This document shows positions 1-11,640 of a stretch of 64,000 nucleotides of DNA, one piece after another; position 1 is the stretch's first letter; each line of letters begins with the position of its first letter. The translations under genes and the position numbers were made by a program. Under the pieces are notes generated by a model. It was not told the DNA's origin. It worked only from the letters and a program-made list of their open reading frames with translations, and did not search any database. Origin of the DNA: Calvatia gigantea (Eukaryota > Basidiomycota > Agaricomycetes > Agaricales > Lycoperdaceae); NCBI GenBank assembly GCA_025093985.1, contig JACAAK010000003.1, positions 4,340,001 through 4,404,000 on the forward strand, in the 5' to 3' direction.

Positions 1-412
1 CCATGCCTAGGTCTATTGATCTGGAAGATTTGGGGAGCGTCGAAGAGGAATGTGGAGGACAGGTCCTCAACGAGACAGCTCCAATTCCTCGTCCGCATTC
101 TCATGGAGTCTGGTATTTTGTACTTATTGGTTGGTCTTGCACATTTCTTCGTATGGTTTGGCAGGAATGCTTTTGCCATCTCTCTCCTTGGAACGATTGT
201 GAGTTTTAGGGAAGCATGTTTCTCGGGGAAAAGCTGACATTGAACCGGTGTAGAATACGACTGTAGTGGCGATTGCGTTCAATTTGGTCTTGATCCGCGC
301 AGCCCAAAATAAAGCAGAGGACGAGGAATCCGAATATGGCAGCGGGGCGCAGACAAGTATCCACTTTAATACAAAACCGGCAGTCGCTGTGCAAAGTAGC
401 TTTGAGACCTAA
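1..412 (+). CDS. 7-TM membrane protein, copy A (C-terminal part, cut by window edge)
   Basis: This is the 3' end of a multi-pass membrane protein of unknown function; two fuller paralogues lie at 2316-3535 and 6002-7227. The visible exon reads LIWKIWGASK, then QLQFLVRILMESG and a hydrophobic stretch ending in LLGTI. An intron (about 199-253, gtgagt to ggtgtag) follows, and the last exon (254-412) starts NTTVVAIAFNLVLIR and ends in a polar cytosolic-type tail with a stop at 410-412. Both introns match the positions in the paralogues. The frame is open throughout, so this copy may be functional; its 5' exons are outside the window. The tail is shorter than in the other copies and differs from them. 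Confidence 0.6.
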
Positions 413-2315
413 CATGGGGTCCTATGACCCTGAAGAAGCCAGGATGGATTTCGTAAAAAGTAGAGGTTGAAGTCTGTGGCAATCGATCCCGTGTAGCAGT
501 GGAATTAAAGGAATTTTCAAGGAGGTACGGGAACCTCTTTGGTTTTGATAATAAAATTGTGACGGTCGTGTTTTTGCTGTACACGTACCCTATTCATGTC
601 GGTGTATTTTCACTGTCATCCGGAGTTTTATTAGAAAATGTATGAGCCAGTAAACACGCAAACTTGGATGGACTAACAAAAACGTGGGCACAAGAACGCT
701 CGACATTTCCCAAGAGTGTGACCGCAACACCAGATCACATCGTTCGTAAAATACACGAGTTATAAATTATATCCGTCTCGATACAGGAATCTGGGGAGAA
801 TGGGAATCCAAACCACAATGCAGCATTTTCTCCCAGGAGAACTGCGGGCGGCTTCCGCAACGGTATCCCAAGATTAGGCTACTACAGACCATCCGTGTTT
901 TTGACGAGTTGAAGGATATCCCTGACTCACAAAATGGCATTCTTAATGAGGATGCTGGGACGGGATAAAAGCTTCGAAAGCTTTGACATAAAATCATAAT
1001 TATTGGCTCAGGAGTGGCACTTCCTCGTGTTTAAAATCCTCATGCATTGATGGTTGTTCAGACCAGGCGATGACGCCACAATTAGCCTCCTGATTGCAGA
1101 GGACCGATTCTTCAAGAACATGCATGATCCTGAAACAATTTCTCCTCGTTCACTACAAGTTAATACACAGCACTCAGGCCTAAATTTTGGAGCCCTTCCG
1201 TGCGGTATCCTTTGCAGATAAAAAAGGTTTAATGCGTTGGAATTGATGGTTTGTGAATGATTGTTGCGAATTTTGTTGCAGGATATCAAAACCGAAGGGG
1301 CGAGAGGAAGTCACAGAGTGTTGAGCTGTCAACGAAGGATCGTTACGATGGAAAGAGGAGACGGTACTCCTGTTAAAGTAAGTGCCGCTTTACCGCTGTT
1401 ATTATAAACCAGGCATACCTTTGTCTTGCTTTCAGATCCAACTGCTAGTCCAGGCCTGACCCAAAAACACACACAACCTCTGTGTGCCGTGGTTCCACTA
1501 GCAAAAAGATAATCTCACCCCACACAGCTGAAGAGGAAGGAAATTATCTAACTGTTCGCCCAAAATAGTCCGAGAAAGTGATCATGGTGGTCGGGAAAGT
1601 GAGTCTGGCCTCTTTCGTATCCTGCTCTCACCTTATGATACTGTTACATACAACTCTACGTGGTTCCTGATGAGACGCCGTATTGTCTCAACCCGAGCTG
1701 TATCGGATCTATGAGGCCGTGATTGATATCCCACAGGATGGGAACGACATCAACTACGCCGAGCATCCTTGTTGGGAGCTGGGCGATATTAATAGCCATC
1801 TTGCGAAAATACTCTGAATGTGGGATTCGTAGTGACTTCTAAATCGAATCGCAACATTTTCGGATTCAAGCCTACAAACCTACCCATAATACTTGTTCAA
1901 GGTTTTTAAACTGACTACCACACACAACGCACTCTTCTTCACTTTCTGAGACTTCAGGAGTGCTTCGCACAAATGATGGTTCTTGGGGAGATAGTCTCTA
2001 AGGTGGCAACAAGCGTTTGGCGGGGTGGTAGCCATCCAGCTCAACTTGCCCGCATGCTATCATTGTCATTTCATGTTCGGAACCGGGCGAGAAGTTGATG
2101 TAGGAGCCGTTTAGAACGTCTATTCCTTCCTCAAGAGTATCATTTCTCATGACAGTTTACCTAAAGTATCGCCTAATTTGAGGTGGTAAGATGGATCCAA
2201 GCACGCTTATCATCGAGGTAAAAGGGTAAGAGACCGTTCAGATGTTCATCACCATATCCCACAACTTCGCCGTCGAGCGTGATACCTGACAACACAACAC
2301 GACGCTTGACTCAGT
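413..2315. other. intergenic stretch with diverged repeat-unit sequence
   Basis: I see no convincing gene here. The segment about 1380-1580 is a diverged copy of about 4970-5175: both share the CAGCTGAAGAGGAAGG-type core and the same order of weaker blocks. It therefore marks the spacer of the tandem array. The short reading frames in both directions look like chance frames. Confidence 0.45.
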
Positions 2316-3535
2316 ATGGTGGGTTCTAAATTCTTCGTCCTCGGGCTTCCATCAACTATAGTTATGGCGTTTTCTACTGGCCTCTTGTTTGGTCTCTACC
2401 TCGTCACGTATTGCTTTGCCAATCGTTGGTTACTTTTTACGGATGAGGGGTGGAAGGTTAGGAAGCAGTTCCACTGGTTACTGGTTGTCATAACGAACGT
2501 ACTTGCGGTATTGATCCTCGCGGATACGGCGATTGCCATTCACATTTTCAAGTCCCAAATGGTCTTGGTGGAGGGTGGTAATACGCCCAAGGAGTTGGTA
2601 AACCCTCCCTGGCATCCTATTGCAACAGTTAGTTCCAGTGGTATGATGCTGGTTCGAGGGGGTCTGACCTTTGTGACAAGTAGTGTACGATATCAAATGG
2701 GATTGCTCTTCTTACAGATATTGTCCTAGTGAGATTGTTTAGCTGGTCTGTGTTCGGGGTACCCCGCTGAGTTGCCTTGTTTCCCAGATGTATCGCCTCT
2801 GGTTTGTTTACGGCAAGAGAATGCAGATCATGTGGTTCCCAATTTTTCTCTGGATCGGGGGACTTGTCTGCACAATCATACAGCTATTCCTTCAAGTGGT
2901 GCACATCGACAACCCGAATTTTGGTCCTTACGAATGGGCGCCGTGAACATGAATGTGGGACCTGGGATTGCGCTGATCCCGTTCTGGCTTTCGACGATAG
3001 TGTTGAACGCCTACTGCACAGGTAGGTTCACCGACAATTAAGTAGGTACGCACGCTTACATCCCCCGTGCTAAGGCTTATTAATCTGGAAAATTTGGCGA
3101 GCTTCAAAGGAGGGAGCTACTGAGGGCGCGACAAGGCAACTTCAATTCCTTGTCCGCATTCTCATGGAATCGGGTGTTTTATATTTAGTGGTTGGTCTCG
3201 CACACTTCTTCGTATGGTTCGGCAGAAATGGTTTTGTTGTCGCCTTGCTTGGAACAATCGTGAGTTCTCCAGATAAGCACAGATTCCGGGACGAGTCTGA
3301 TACAGTGTTTCCGCAGAACACCGCCGTGGTCGCAATTGCATTCAATCTTGTTCTGATCCGCACGGCTCAAAACAAGGCAGACAGCGAGGTATTTGACAGT
3401 GACGGCAAGTTGACAACTATCAAGTTCGGCGCGGGAACCATGGCGTCCGTCGACTTTCAAAGTACTACTGCGGCTGGGTCAAAGTCGGAGAGCATTGGAG
3501 AAACCGGGATGGAGTTTGCTAGGAACAGGGCCTGA
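2316..3535 (+). CDS. 7-TM membrane protein, copy B (single-base frame break in exon 3)
   Basis: Multi-pass membrane protein of an Agaricomycete family without assigned function. Exons inferred: 2316-2627, 2684-2728, 2788-3021, 3075-3259 and 3317-3535. Exon 1 has LFGLYLVTYCFANRWLLFTDEGW in two hydrophobic segments (only its outline is given); later exons carry MYRLWFVYG, the IMWFPIFLWIGG helix and FWLSTIVLNAYCTG. Compared with copy C, exon 3 lacks one base at about 2938-2943 (GCGCCGTG against GCGTCCGTG), which breaks the frame. Exons 1-2 are clearly diverged from copy C, but from about 2775 to the stop codon the two are almost identical and the last 470 bases appear identical. This mosaic suggests gene conversion. 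The frame break may be a real mutation or an assembly indel. Confidence 0.6.
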
Positions 3536-3919
3536 CACTTTGTGCTGATTGGTTCCTCCGAGAGTGAGGATGAATAAAAGGGTTACTAGTAGGGCAACGC
3601 AGGGTACTGGTTGTCGGTATCTACATCACATGGCGTAGTTGATCTTGTGTACCTCCATGTACCTTAGCCTCGTACCACGACAATCGCCCTTTTATCTCAA
3701 CACTGGTTAGTCTTGATATTGACTTGGTTGGTGTAACTTTTGGTTTTGTCGGTAAGTTAGGGAGTAACGTTAAGACACAGATCCTCGGGGCAGTCAACGA
3801 ATTGTTGTTACGATGAAAAGAAATGACGGTAAGGACTAAGCCTGCCCCTAGTTCAGATGAGCCCCCAAGTTCGGATGGTCGCATCAGTCACGACTCTTCC
3901 CACCCAGTGTTTTTCAAGG

Positions 3920-4515
3920 TCCGACACCTCGGGCGTGATGTGGTGCCTTGGGCGTCCAGCCGCGTGAGTACTTGGCGGTGTCCGGTTAGCCGGCCTGTGA
4001 GTTATAGGAACGCTGGTGTGGCTGTTTGACCCCGAGGCATACCCTACTGCCGAATTCCTCCATTGGTGGAGGGTATGCTTGTGAAGAGGGATCCGTTTTT
4101 GGGTACCAAAGCCGAGGGGGAGGGGGCACTATTGGAGGATTGCTGTCCGGTATCGTGTTGAAATGTGGTGGAAGAGCTGGTAAAGGCGTTGGTGTGTTAC
4201 GAGGCTAGGAAGGGTTGGGCGGGGGCGGTTTGTCCTCGAGTATTAGACCGTGGTACTGAAGGATTTCTTTGGGTGTGATCTCCGTCACATTTGGGGCATT
4301 CACCATGAGTCAAACGAAACCCACCTGGAAAAGTTGATTAATGGCCCCTATAGCACCATTAGGTAATCAATGTAGGCTATTGGTTGACTATTCGGTATCG
4401 CGAAGCCTTTGGTCTTTACGTCCAAATTTTCCAGTTCACCCGATATTTCTTTACGGGGAGATTGACTCATTTAACCTATCAATACTCTACAAGTGTCTGT
4501 ACACCTGGACCTGGT
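3920..4515 (-). pseudogene. decayed copy of the CSTF2-hinge-like gene
   Basis: This aligns along its whole length with the intact gene at 7587-8506, sharing stretches such as GAGGCATACCCTACTGCCGA and CAAATTTTCCAGTTCACCC. It has lost bases at dozens of places, usually one to three at a time, so no reading frame survives, and the start codon is gone (CCTGG where the intact copy has CCATGG). Between common end points the copy is about 700 bases against about 820 in the intact gene. Part of the last exon has no clear counterpart. Confidence 0.75.
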
Positions 4516-4894
4516 CCTTCAGATAAGCCACCTCAATGGGGTGTGAAGGTGTAAAAACGCTGCGGTCATGGTCGAATTAATAGGCACGTGATGTCGACTG
4601 GTCGCTCATGGCGAATTTAGGGTCTTCAAAAAAAAACAGAGTTAAAATTAAAAAAATGCACGGTGTATGAACCTGGCGAATATGGAAGCGAAAGGGTGGA
4701 GAGACTTCAACACAGAATGGTGGGGAAGGGGTCACCGTTTATCGGTTGTTGCTTGTTTCGAGACTTAGCCCCATTTGGATCACAAGGGGTCTTAGCCAAT
4801 CCCTTCTGTTCATCGGGCCCTGGTTTCCCCGAAATCGCAACCGAGCTAAGTGTAAATTTGGCTTGCGAACAAACCCTCATTTCTCCACGGCTTT

Positions 4895-4935
4895 ATGATC
4901 AGTGCTACAGCGCTTTGTAACAGCGCGGCTCATCA
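4895..4935 (+). pseudogene. truncated duplicate of the GRC3 start
   Basis: The sequence ATGATCAGTGCTACAGCGCT at 4895 matches the GRC3 start at 8916 (ATGATCAGTGCTATAGCTGC), and the 230 bases before it match the GRC3 promoter region. Similarity stops after about a dozen codons. This is the right edge of duplicated unit B, so it carries the GRC3 promoter and initiation codon without a gene. Confidence 0.65.
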
Positions 4936-6001
4936 GAAGATCCGGGCAGGCGATGGTCCTCCTGCTAAAATGAGTGCGGCTTTATTGTTGTTGTCGTGAA
5001 CTAAGCGTTTCCCAATCCCCCTGTCTTGTTTCCGGACTTGAAGCTTAACCACTGGTCTGATCCAAAAACGCCAGTCAACCTCTAACATGATCTCATTAAC
5101 AGATAAGATAATCCCACTCCACAGAACTGAAGAGGAAGGAGGCGACTCTCCCCGTTCACCCAAATTGGGCTCGAAAAGGTGACTATTCGAAGTGATGCAC
5201 GATGTCTTCGGGTCGTGACGCGTGAATCTCCTCGGTCACCGCAGCTGCTATCTCTTTTCGCTGTGATGACAAGTTTTTTTTGTTCGTTTCTGGTTCTGGT
5301 GATTGGCTGGGGAGGTACGGTGGCTAATCGGAGACTGATGTTGATCGGCTGGCTGGTGATGGAGGTGGAGTATGAGTCTTTCAGGTTTGGGCAGTGTGAG
5401 TATCCTTCTGAGTATATATTGACAAGAGAACATCTTTTTCAGGGCCGGCCACAATATCAGGTAGATTGCGTGCTATCGATCGTGTCTTTCGCGGGGTTGA
5501 AAGGTTAGATCGACCCATACGCAGAACATTTACGCAAAGTTCCGTTGAGCTGCTTAATAGTTTGGCCTGTGGAAATTTCCTTTCATCAAGTCACTTCGAC
5601 ATACGATGTTCGACGACCAACACGGTCGTCCACAATAGATGACAGTCCGTGGGGAAAGCGCTCGGATGACCTCGACTGCCAAGCATCCAGCCGCACCTAA
5701 CCTACACGTCACCAGCATTTCGGACTTGGCGTTGGTACTATCATGAAGACGGTGTGGGTACCATGTTCCTAAACGTCCTCAATCATCATTAATCAGTTCA
5801 TGACATGATTTCCTATGGTGATTAATTCAACATTTTGGCAATTGTAGTATCAGAGTGCCAGTGACAAAGAACAAAAATAGTCTATCGTCCCGCGATAAAA
5901 AGATGGCAAACTGCACAAGTCACTGCAGCCACATCCCTCAGCACACCTTGTGACCCCGATAGAGTGTTTCGAACAACGCAACATCTAGCCTCACGTACAG
6001 G
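4936..6001. other. intergenic spacer of the tandem array
   Basis: No gene is supported. About 4970-5175 is the diverged copy of 1380-1580. The last 100 bases are the promoter and 5' leader of the copy C 7-TM gene, with CAACGCAACATC-type sequence resembling the leader of copy B. A poly-T-rich patch lies at 5273-5290. Confidence 0.4.
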
Positions 6002-7227
6002 ATGGCTGGCCCCAAATTTCCTCCACCCCGGCTCCCGAACACCATAGCTACAGCGTTCATTACTGGTCTTTTTTTCGGCCTCTATCTCGTTACGTTTGGT
6101 TTTGCCATTCGTTGGTTAATGTTCACGGACGAAGGATGGAAATTCCGGAAACGGTTCCATTGGTTGATGATTATAACCACAAACTTAATCTCGGCACTCT
6201 CAATTATCGATAGTGCGGTGGCGGTATTCATCCCCATGACGCAAATGGCCTTTATAGAAGCCGGTAATGACCCTAAGAAGTGGGCAAACCCGCCCTGGAA
6301 TGCTATCCTCAAGGTCAGCTGCGGGATAATAAGCCAGCTTGGAGAAAATCTGACCTTGTCCTTGTGATGAAACAGTGTATGATAGCAAATGTAATTGCTC
6401 TTCTTGCAGACATTGTCCTGGTAAGATACCTGCTGGCCCCTCGCGGAGTTTGTCTCGCTGAGGTGCCCTGTTTCCTAGATGTATCGCCTCTGGTTTGTTT
6501 ACGGCCGGAGAATGAAGATCATGTGGTTCCCAATTTTTCTCTGGATCGGGGGACTTGTCTGCACAATCATACAGCTATTCCTTCAAGTGGTGCACATCGA
6601 CAACCCGAATTTTGGTCCTTACGAATGGGCGTCCGTGAACATGACTGTGGGACCTGGGATTGCGCTGATCCCGTTCTGGCTTTCGACGATAGTGTTGAAC
6701 GCCTACTGCACAGGTAAGTTCACCGACAATTGAGTAGGTACGCACGCTTACATTCCCCGTGCTGAGGCTTATTAATCTGGAAAATTTGGCGAGCTTCAAA
6801 GGAGGGAGCTACTGAGGGCGCGACAAGGCAACTTCAATTCCTTGTCCGCATTCTCATGGAATCGGGTGTTTTATATTTAGTGGTTGGTCTCGCACACTTC
6901 TTCGTATGGTTCGGCAGAAATGGTTTTGTTGTCGCCTTGCTTGGAACAATCGTGAGTTCTCCAGATAAGCACAGATTCCGGGACGAGTCTGATACAGTGT
7001 TTCCGCAGAACACCGCCGTGGTCGCAATTGCATTCAATCTTGTTCTGATCCGCACGGCTCAAAACAAGGCAGACAGCGAGGTATTTGACAGTGACGGCAA
7101 GTTGACAACTATCAAGTTCGGCGCGGGAACCATGGCGTCCGTCGACTTTCAAAGTACTACTGCGGCTGGGTCAAAGTCGGAGAGCATTGGAGAAACCGGG
7201 ATGGAGTTTGCTAGGAACAGGGCCTGA
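6002..7227 (+). CDS. 7-TM membrane protein, copy C (intact)
   Basis: Complete member of the same unknown multi-pass membrane family. Exons: 6002-6313, 6376-6420, 6479-6713, 6767-6951 and 7009-7227, giving 331 residues with all junctions in frame. Hydrophobic segments are at residues of about 12-35 (FITGLFFGLYLVTFGF), 52-75, 110-125 (ANVIALLADIVL), 135-158, 175-197 (IALIPFWLSTIVLNAY), 222-245 and 250-268. The last ~55 residues are polar (STTAAGSKSESIGETG) and probably cytosolic. The start ATG is the first in frame after a short leader. Its 3' half is nearly identical to copy B, so reads may mis-map between them. No catalytic or ligand-binding motif is recognisable. Confidence 0.75.
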
Positions 7228-7586
7228 GAGCCTTGTGCCCACCTGGTTCCCATCTGCTAATTGAAGGCGGACAAAGGGTATGTTAGGTCTCTCAGTGGTA
7301 TTTGATTTATCTGTTAGTCTTGGTCACTTTCGTCGAGCTAGTGTCTTGGTTTTGTGAGTGTACTATATCTGTCCAATCTATCTTTGGTGTAAACCTACTT
7401 TTGTTTCTCTTTGATATGCGAGCCAGACAACACGCAGACTCACCTGGGTACTGCCATTGGGGGGTTTGACCAGAACACTCCACACTTTCTTCGAAGATGA
7501 CACCAGGATTAAATTATTTTCACTATACTTTACACAAGTGAGATATCGGGATATATACAACCTCGAAGCATATCGGCGCAGGGCGA
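7228..7586. other. convergent 3' spacer
   Basis: Spacer between the 3' ends of the 7-TM gene (plus) and the CSTF2-like gene (minus). Right after the 7-TM stop codon the sequence abruptly stops resembling the other unit, which marks the end of the near-identical tract. I see no gene in it. Confidence 0.4.
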
Positions 7587-8506
7587 TCATGATACTCCAA
7601 GGGTAGCACGCTACAGACAATTTAGTAAAAGTCCTCGAGGAAGCCTGAACGACTTACAATTTGGATATACGTATTCCTCTGTTCCGGTGGTAGCTTGTTC
7701 AGTTGTTCCTGCGTCATCGACACCACGTGCATGATCAACGCCTATCGGAGCGAGTCGGCAGTCAAAGACGAGCACCACACACAAGACACACATACCTTTT
7801 GCTCCTCCGGAAATGAGGCTAACACCTCGGGCGTGATAGTAGGCGTGCCTTGTGGTCGTCCAGCCGCCGGTGCAGTACTTGGCGGTGGTGCGGTGTAGCC
7901 GGCCTGTGAGTATGTAGGATACGCTGGTTGTGGCTGTGATTGACCACCATACGAGGCATACCCTACTGCCGAACTTCCTGCCATTGGTGGAGGGTATGCT
8001 TGTGGTAGAGGGTATCCCGGTTGATTTGGGTAGCCATACGAAGCCGAGGGTGGAGTTGGCACGTTCATTGGAGGAGTTGCTGTCCGGTATTGTGTTTGAA
8101 GATGTGGTGGAAGAGCTGAAGTAGATGGCGTTGGTGTGGTTGCGGGTGGGAACTACAGGAACGGGTTGGGCGGGGGCGGTTTGTCCTCGAGTATTAGACT
8201 CGTGGTACTGAGCCAGGATTTTCTTTGGGTGTGGATCATCCGTCACATTGGGACACTTCACCATGAGATACAAACGAAGACCCACCTGGAAAACGTCGAT
8301 GTTAATGGCACCCATAGACACCATTAGGCTAATCAATGCGTAGGCTATTGCTGGTTGACTATTCAGGATATCGCGAGCAGCCTTTGGTGTCGTTTTCTGT
8401 CCAAATTTTCCAGTTCACCCAGATATTTCTTTGCGGGGAGTAATTGACTCACTTTAAGCTGAATCAATAGCTCTAGAAGTTGCTCTGTACTCCCTTGGTC
8501 TGCCAT
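7587..8506 (-). CDS. CSTF2/Rna15-like mRNA 3'-end processing protein (hinge and C-terminal domains only)
   Basis: Probable cleavage-stimulation-factor subunit acting in nuclear pre-mRNA cleavage and polyadenylation. Reading from 8506, the start MADQGSTEQLLELLIQLK continues after an intron as KTTPKAARDILNSQPAIAYA and LISLMVSMGAINI, the CSTF2 hinge pattern that binds CSTF3/Rna14-type partners. A proline/tyrosine/glutamine-rich middle follows. The end reads EQKALIMHVVSMTQEQLNKL, PPEQRNTYIQI and RATLGVS, the short helical C-terminal domain of CSTF2/Rna15. The last intron (gtaagt, branch TACTAAAT, ctgtag) fits exactly. No RRM lies upstream, so this is a hinge-plus-tail form. One base appears lost or gained at about 8141-8156, where the frame shifts within the middle region. 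The decayed copy lies at 3920-4515. Confidence 0.75.
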
Positions 8507-8915
8507 GGTCCTTCAGATTATAGCCACCTCAATGGTGGTGTGAATGGTGTAAAAACGGTCTGCGGTCATTGGTGCGAATTAATAGGCACGTGATGTCTCG
8601 CACAGGTGCGCTCAACTGGCGATATTCTACGGGTCTTCAAAGAAAAAACAGAGATTAAAATTGAAAAAAATGCACGGTGTATGAACCTGGCGAATATGGA
8701 AGCGAAAGGGTGGAGAGACTTCAACACAGAATGGTGGGGAAGGGGTCACCGTTTATCGGTTGTTGCTTGTTTCGAGACTTAGCCCCATTTGGATCACAGG
8801 CGTCTTAGCCAATTTTTTGTGTTCATCGGGGTTTCTGGTTTCCCCGAATCTCTCATCCGAGGTAAGTGTAAATTTGGTCTTAACGCGAACAAACCCTCAT
8901 TTCTCAAGGGTTTTT

Positions 8916-11291
8916 ATGATCAGTGCTATAGCTGCTCGTAAAGCAGCGCAGGCCGCTCGGCAACAACTAGAACGACAACACGCAATCTCCTCGGTGGCCC
9001 AGCCTACACCTCCATCTCCCTCGCCTCAATCACCGAAACGTAGACTACCATCTCAACCTACAAAATCCAGGAAAAAGAGAAAACGAGAATCGAAATCAAA
9101 GCCGAAACACAACGCCTCTTCACCTGACACTGACGTATTCATAACACAAAACGATGTGATCGTCATCGAATCAGAAGACGATGACGATAGGGGAGCATCT
9201 ATCTCGGATGACTCGGAATCCGATATCGAAATTCTTTCTGCACCTCCCCCACATCTCAGAAAACGGGCATGGTCACCCAGTATACCCGTTCACGATTCAT
9301 CCGAGGACGAGGATATGGACGGAACTGGGACTGTCGTGCCCGAAATGATCATTGACCTCCCTGCACGTTTAGCCCGCCAGCCGGATACCAACATCGGCCG
9401 AATTCTATCCACATACGTTCCTGTGTCTGGACACAATGTCTGTCAACTGTCTCGTCAGGACATTGGGAAAATCGGCCTCCAGACAACGACAGATTCTGGG
9501 ACGGTGGTAGTTCTTGAACCCGGGGAGAGGCTGTGTATCCTTGGGACCTGCAAGCTCACACTTCTACAAGGAGCGATTACGGTGAATGGTGTTCCCTTAC
9601 AACCTTCGAAGAAGTCCCATGCTATTTTCGCTCCACGATCTTCGCCTTTGCCTATCATCGAAGGTCGGACTGGTGTGAACTCAAGTATCACACCTGTCGT
9701 CAATGTTCCATTCCTCCCTCAAACGGACTCGGCTCTCGTGCTGTTGCAGGAACTGCAATCCAACATTCGCGGTTTAGGGCCCGTATGTCGGACATTCGAT
9801 GGTGTCTATGAGCCGTCCACCCTGCCACAAACCGAGTCGATGTCGGCTCCTCTGCAGGTTCCAGGTCTCTATTTGGTGCGTCTAGTCTATCTACCCTCGT
9901 TCCCACCCCTCTGATGCGTTGGCTTGCAGGTAGAATACCAAACGCGCGACTTAACGGGGTTCGTCATGCCCCAAACCTGGTCCACCGCCCTCTCCCCTCT
10001 CCTCTCACCTCCAACCTCCCCCAGAGAAATTCCTCAACCTGAACCGTACCTAATAAAAGGTCCCAAAAACGCAGGAAAGTCAACATTCGCGCGTACGCTC
10101 CTGAACACACTCCTCGTGCGTTACGCAAAAGTCGCGTACCTTGACTGCGACCCTGGCCAATCAGAATTTACACCTCCCGGACTGGTCTCCTTGACCGTCG
10201 TGTCAACGCCCATATTTGGGCCTGCACACAGCCATTTTGCGACGTCAACGGACCCAGGAAAGAAGTGGGAGAGAGCGCACTTTGTTGGAGCAGTGACTCC
10301 AAAAACAGGATGGGGACCGGCTGGGTACCTGGATTGTGTAAGGGATTTGATTGAGGTTTGGAAGGTCGACTTGAGGTATGGGGGAGACATTGGTGAAGAT
10401 GGGAACGCTGAGAACGACGGCGGAAGGGTAGGGGATATGATCCCGTTAGTGGTGAACATGATGGGTTGGACAAAAGGACTCGGGATGGACCTGACGCAGA
10501 AGATTGAAGAAATGGTCGACCCTACAATGGTATTCGAGTTCCGAACCGACGTTGACTCTCCTGCGGTTCCCATCTCTGACAACACACGTATACTCGAACC
10601 TGTACGGTCATCCCTACTTTCAATGGGCTATACACCCGCAGATCACCGTGCTATATCTATTCTGTCTTACTTCCACGCTATCTTCCCGGCCCCGAACCAC
10701 GACTCCGACGAAATCAATTTACCAAGCTGGAATACGACACTCCCCCTTTGTGCCATACCACCCTACGAAGTTAACCTCCACGCCGCATTCGACCAAGTGG
10801 TGCTTTTAGGTGCAGGAAGCGAGGACGTCGTGCCTGACGAATTAGCAAGGGTGCTGAACGGGGCGGTGGTGGCATTCGTCCAATCTAACCATCCTTCTCA
10901 TTTTCCAAGCGTTAACCTAAATACGGAAGATACGAATCCAAGCTTGTACATACAAGACCGGGCACCACCACCACCTTCCGAGTCGTCATGTATAGGTCTC
11001 GGTCTCATTCGCGGCGTATCGAATATCGGTTCTCCCCCCATGTCTCCCATCATCGTACACATTCTCACACCCGTTCCTCCATCACTTCTCGCAAAGGCGA
11101 GAATCCTGATCAAAGGCGAGATGGAGCTTCCTATCTGGGGGATGCTTGATTTCCGGGAGTCTGAGGATAGGGTGGCGGGAGTCGAAAAGGGAAAAGTACC
11201 ATATTTACAATGGGGTCGTGTGTCGGAAGCTGCGATTGGTGACGAGAGGAGGCGGGTTAGGAGGAATTTAATGAGGAGAGGACAGGTCTAA
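8916..11291 (+). CDS. GRC3: polynucleotide 5'-hydroxyl-kinase GRC3
   Basis: Nuclear/nucleolar RNA kinase of the Clp1/GRC3 family. In yeast, Grc3 works with the Las1 nuclease to process ITS2 of pre-rRNA. Exons 8916-9875 and 9930-11291 give 773 residues; the intron begins gtgcgt and ends gcttgcag. The start MISAIAARKAAQAARQQ is typical of fungal GRC3, so I prefer it over the more upstream frame opening at 8760. Residues 30-150 are basic then acidic and probably disordered. The Walker A motif GPKNAGKST is at about 364-372, followed by the conserved VAYLDCDPGQSEFTPPGLVS. The C-terminal part carries IGLGLIRGVS. Length and motif order fit a functional enzyme. The first dozen codons and the promoter are duplicated at 4620-4935. 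Confidence 0.92.
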
Positions 11292-11640
11292 TCAAGTATT
11301 AGTTCGACTGCCCGAGAAATCATAATCTCTTGCGAGCATACTAATGTATCTGCTAGCGGCGGCCCCCAAGAAGTTAGGAAGCCCCCCAAATACGTGTTTA
11401 ATCACACTGCCTTCGCTCGTAAGCCGAGACGGTATGGTCCAAGGTTCGAAAAAATGAACAGAGTAAGAGAGACCAGGCGGAATAACAACCCGAGAAAGGA
11501 GGAGAGGAGAAAGACTTGAGGGTAACACCCGGAGAATATCCGGCGGGTTGCGCCTTGGCGCGAGTGGGTAGCTCAGTTAAATAAAGCACCGATTGACCCT
11601 TGTGCTCGATGCTCCTCCACCTATGTAATCCTCGAAGCGA
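11292..11640. other. 3' spacer after GRC3
   Basis: No gene is supported. A minus-strand frame crosses the stretch without family resemblance or splice-supported extension. A short tRNA-like phrase at 11559-11575 does not fold into a tRNA. Confidence 0.35.

Larger units (their letters stand above)
2316..8955. repeat. tandem segmental duplication, period about 3.69 kb
   Basis: Unit B (about 2316-4935) and unit C (about 6002-8955) share the same order: 7-TM gene on plus, CSTF2-like gene on minus, then the sequence leading into the GRC3 start codon. Matching positions differ by 3686-3692 bases in the 7-TM gene. A third, older unit is partly visible at 1-1600. Similarity is uneven: nearly perfect in the 3' half of the 7-TM gene and in about 4663-4790/8685-8810, and low elsewhere. 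Unit B ends about 35 bases into the GRC3 coding sequence, which fixes the duplication breakpoint. Confidence 0.8.

Noticed and set aside
11555..11625. tRNA-like phrase GTGGGTAGCTCAGTTAAAT
   Set aside because: It resembles a D-arm start, but no anticodon arm, T-arm (GTTCGA) or closing acceptor stem follows on either strand.
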